Part shown: piece by piece, positions 5,098 to 7,428 of the stretch
Position numbering within the stretch: the first letter of the stretch is position 1
Layout of the letters: each line of letters starts with the position of its first letter
From: Planctomycetota bacterium
GTDB taxonomy: Bacteria; Planctomycetota; Planctomycetia; Planctomycetales; Planctomycetaceae
Direction of reading: 5' to 3'
Assembly: GCA_023429275.1 (NCBI GenBank)
Contig: JAEYWB010000776.1
Location: forward strand, 1-7,428
DNA: 7,428 bases
The notes under the pieces: generated by a model
What the model was told of the DNA's origin: nothing
Database searches by the model: none
Seen by the model: only the letters and a program-made list of their open reading frames with translations
Translations under genes and position numbers: made by a program

Positions 5098-7407
5098 TCA
5101 CTCGACCGCCAGGCCGGGGATTGGTGCCGAGCCTTTGATCTTGCCGTTGGCCGGAGAGACCGCCTGGATGACGACCTCCTTCGCCGCGCCCGGCATCGCA
5201 TCCGCCGCGGCCTTCAGGACCAGGCTCCCCTCGTTCTTGTCCGCCGGGATGACGACCTCGGCCGCCGTCACTCCCTTCGGCAGCTTGTCGACGGTCAGCT
5301 TGATCTCCCCCTGGTACGCGGGGTTCCGCTGCACCTGGACCGGAACCGCCAGCTCACCTCCCTTGGCGAGCTTCTTCGGGTCGCCGTTGACCGTCAGCTG
5401 GAACGGCGCCTGAAGCCGCAGACCGATCCCCGGCGTCCAGGCCGGAGTCGTGTCGTTTCCCCTCTTGTGCGTCCCCGCGAGCACGAGCGTAAAGGCGCCG
5501 AGCGGCGCGTTCTCGTTGGCGGTGAGCTCCAGCTCGATCTCATTCTTTCCCTTTTCGATCGGCTTGACCGCGATGGTGACGTTCCCCGGCAGGGCGTTCT
5601 GCGCGGGCTCGGTCGCGAGCGTGATCGCTTCGTCGAGCCCTTCGCCTCGCTCGGCAATCACCTTGACCTTCGCCTTGAGCTCCTTGCCGAAGACGACTTC
5701 CGCCGGCTCGACCCGCAGGGCAAGCTTCGCCGCCGGCGCGACCGTCAGGGCGACGTCCCGCTCGGCAAATGGCGGGAGAGTCTTCGTTGCGGACCAGCGG
5801 GTTCGCAGGCCCGGCGCGACCGAGGCGATCTGCTCGAACGCCGCCTCGCCGATCTTTGCCTTCCCGACGAGATGCACCATTGCCAGGTTCGCCTGCGGAG
5901 CGTCCTTCGCCCCCTGAAGCGTCAGGACCGCGCTGTTGAGCCCCGGGCCGATCCGCGTCGGAACGGCGGTCACCCCCGGAGGAAGGTTCGTCGCCGTCAG
6001 CTCAATCTCGCCGCCGTAGTCGAACCGGGTCGCGGTGACGGTCACCGGCACGATCCCGCCAGCCGGGATATTGATCGACTCGGTCGAGGCGGCGAGCTCG
6101 AACCCCGGCTGATACGGGGCGACCTGCAGCCGGTAGCTGAAGGCCGGACCACCCCGGCCGAGCAGTTCCGAGACCTCGAGCGTGAACGGTCCGTCGGCCG
6201 GGAAGGTGATGTTCAGAAGACCTTCGTCGGTCCCCTGGTCATCCGATTGAACGACCTGGCCGCCATCCTTGTTGAGGAGACGCAGGTTGAGATCGGTTGG
6301 CCGTCCCTCCTGGCGGGTGATTCCCCGAACGACGATTCGCTGCTTCGCCTTGGCCTCGAAGACGAACCGGTCGACGTCCCCTGGCTGGTCGAACCGCCCG
6401 TGCAGCTCGCAGGGGATGGCGGCAACCGGCTTCGCTTCGGGGGGGGCGTTGTTCGGCTCCTGCTCCACCTGGACTGGCACGTCGACGATCTCGACCGATG
6501 CGAAAGCTCCCTCTGTGGAGCCCTCCCGCTGGAAGCGAACCCCCTGCCACGAGCCTTCCGCCGCGGCCGTCGTGGGCTGAGGGGCGATCCCTTCGAGACC
6601 CGCACCGGCCGGCGCGAGCGTGGCGGTCTGCCCCTTCTGCACCGCGGAGGGGACGGCCCCCGTGATCAGTGGGAAGCGGCCGACCCGCATGCGGTAGGCG
6701 TGGTTGCCTCCCCCCTGGAAGCGGATATCCCGCAGCTCGGCCAGGTAAGTTCCGTCTTCGGGAGGAACGAACGAAAGCTGCGGGTCGGAGCTGAGCCCCG
6801 GCACATCGTCGGCGTAAATGAGCTGCTTGCCATCCGCGCGGTGGATGAAGAGCGAGGCGTCGAGCGGCGATCCGAGCCGCCGGGCGAAGATGTCGAACGA
6901 GATCGCCTCACCCTTCTTCCCCTGGAACCGGAAGAAATCCCGGCCGAGGTTGTCGGCCGTTCCTTCGACGACCGAGGGAATCGGGATCTCCTGAGCGGTC
7001 GCGGGGGTCCCGTGCGATCCGGTCTCCGCAACGACCGGGAGGGTGTCGAGCATCACGGCGTACAGCGGGCTGATCCCGGCCGGGGTCTGCACCCGAATGC
7101 CATGAATGCCGAGCGGAGCGTCTGCCTTGGGGGTGATCTGGAAGACGACCTGGCCGGGCTCCGTTCCGTTCTTCTCGATCGTCGCGAGAGCGATCTCGGC
7201 CGGGAAGGAGGTCCAGAGTCCCTTGGCTCCGGTCAGCCGCTCCCCGCGGATCGTGACGGCAATCGACTGTCCCGGCGCGAGCCCTCGGGGCGTGACCGCC
7301 GAGATCGCGGGGGCTTGCGCGAAGGCCGACGGTCCTCCGGAGAGGAGGCCAAGCGCGAAAAGGAGAGGCGTGACGATCGAGGCCGCGAGGCGCGGAAGAG
7401 TCTTCAT
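5098..7407 (-). CDS. Large secreted multidomain protein: IPT/TIG-like domain, two PPC-like domains and three Ig-like repeats
   Basis: The 769-residue product begins with a clear signal peptide (MKTLPRL, then a hydrophobic core, with an AFA-QA cleavage site after residue 30). Residues about 33-120 look like an IPT/TIG-type beta-sandwich (AISAVTPRGLAPGQSIAVTI). Two PPC-like domains follow, at about 137-243 and 314-430; the second opens with EQEPNN and has GDVDRFVF at 343-350. The C-terminal half (about 435-769) is three diverged Ig-like repeats sharing an L-P-x-(G/N)-V-T motif: LPPGVT (475-480), LPGNVT (606-611) and LPKGVT (709-714). No catalytic motif is visible, and there is only one cysteine (333). 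It is probably periplasmic or surface-located and may bind polymers or proteins, but this is inference. Such genes often sit beside DUF1549/DUF1553 cytochrome and DUF1501 genes in planctomycetes; any such neighbour would lie beyond the right edge. The ATG at 7405-7407 is preceded by GGAG (7420-7423), a rather long 12 bases away. Confidence 0.92.
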   Translation of the reverse strand: MKTLPRLAASIVTPLLFALGLLSGGPSAFAQAPAISAVTPRGLAPGQSIAVTIRGERLTGAKGLWTSFPAEIALATIEKNGTEPGQVVFQITPKADAPLGIHGIRVQTPAGISPLYAVMLDTLPVVAETGSHGTPATAQEIPIPSVVEGTADNLGRDFFRFQGKKGEAISFDIFARRLGSPLDASLFIHRADGKQLIYADDVPGLSSDPQLSFVPPEDGTYLAELRDIRFQGGGNHAYRMRVGRFPLITGAVPSAVQKGQTATLAPAGAGLEGIAPQPTTAAAEGSWQGVRFQREGSTEGAFASVEIVDVPVQVEQEPNNAPPEAKPVAAIPCELHGRFDQPGDVDRFVFEAKAKQRIVVRGITRQEGRPTDLNLRLLNKDGGQVVQSDDQGTDEGLLNITFPADGPFTLEVSELLGRGGPAFSYRLQVAPYQPGFELAASTESINIPAGGIVPVTVTATRFDYGGEIELTATNLPPGVTAVPTRIGPGLNSAVLTLQGAKDAPQANLAMVHLVGKAKIGEAAFEQIASVAPGLRTRWSATKTLPPFAERDVALTVAPAAKLALRVEPAEVVFGKELKAKVKVIAERGEGLDEAITLATEPAQNALPGNVTIAVKPIEKGKNEIELELTANENAPLGAFTLVLAGTHKRGNDTTPAWTPGIGLRLQAPFQLTVNGDPKKLAKGGELAVPVQVQRNPAYQGEIKLTVDKLPKGVTAAEVVIPADKNEGSLVLKAAADAMPGAAKEVVIQAVSPANGKIKGSAPIPGLAVE

Positions 7408-7428
7408 CGGTTGGTCTCGCTCCGGGGG

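Noticed and set aside
1..7428. Search for a defence island, CRISPR array, transposon ends, phage genes, tRNA or rRNA
   Set aside because: I saw no regularly spaced repeats, no transposase or integrase motifs and no RNA gene signatures on either strand. The window looks like ordinary planctomycete chromosome.

Overview
The window is GC-rich (about two thirds G+C by eye), with G/C-ending codons in every convincing gene. Two of its five solid genes point to a bacterium of the Planctomycetota. One, at 1-1716, belongs to the PVC-type haem-binding / 'membrane-bound dehydrogenase' beta-propeller family, which is expanded in planctomycetes and Verrucomicrobia. The other, at 5098-7407, is a secreted protein built from two PPC-like (pre-peptidase C-terminal) domains and Ig-like repeats, also a common planctomycete layout. 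I cannot place the organism below class level.

Layout from left to right: (i) a minus-strand gene for an exported PVC-type beta-propeller protein that runs off the left edge, so its C-terminal part is missing; (ii) a 215-base divergent intergenic region with a perfect 7-bp inverted repeat; (iii) a plus-strand gene for a small VOC-fold (glyoxalase/bleomycin-resistance-like) protein; (iv) a possible 51-codon gene of unknown function; (v) an extended -10-like sequence followed by plus-strand prfC (peptide chain release factor 3); (vi) a 44-base convergent gap with a short hairpin; (vii) minus-strand bioD (dethiobiotin synthetase); (viii) a 105-base gap with a GC-rich hairpin; (ix) a minus-strand gene for a large secreted multidomain protein that nearly reaches the right edge.

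The genes do not form one pathway. prfC and bioD are housekeeping genes (translation termination/ribosome recycling and biotin synthesis), and the two exported proteins belong to cell-envelope families whose substrates are mostly unknown. bioD lies downstream of the large exported-protein gene on the same strand and could share its transcript, but a hairpin between them may separate the two. No tRNA, rRNA, CRISPR array, insertion sequence, phage gene or defence system is visible. The best leads are modest: a cysteine-rich VOC protein with cysteines at three of the four classical glyoxalase metal-ligand positions, and an exported protein made only of adhesion/binding-type modules with three diverged C-terminal repeats.
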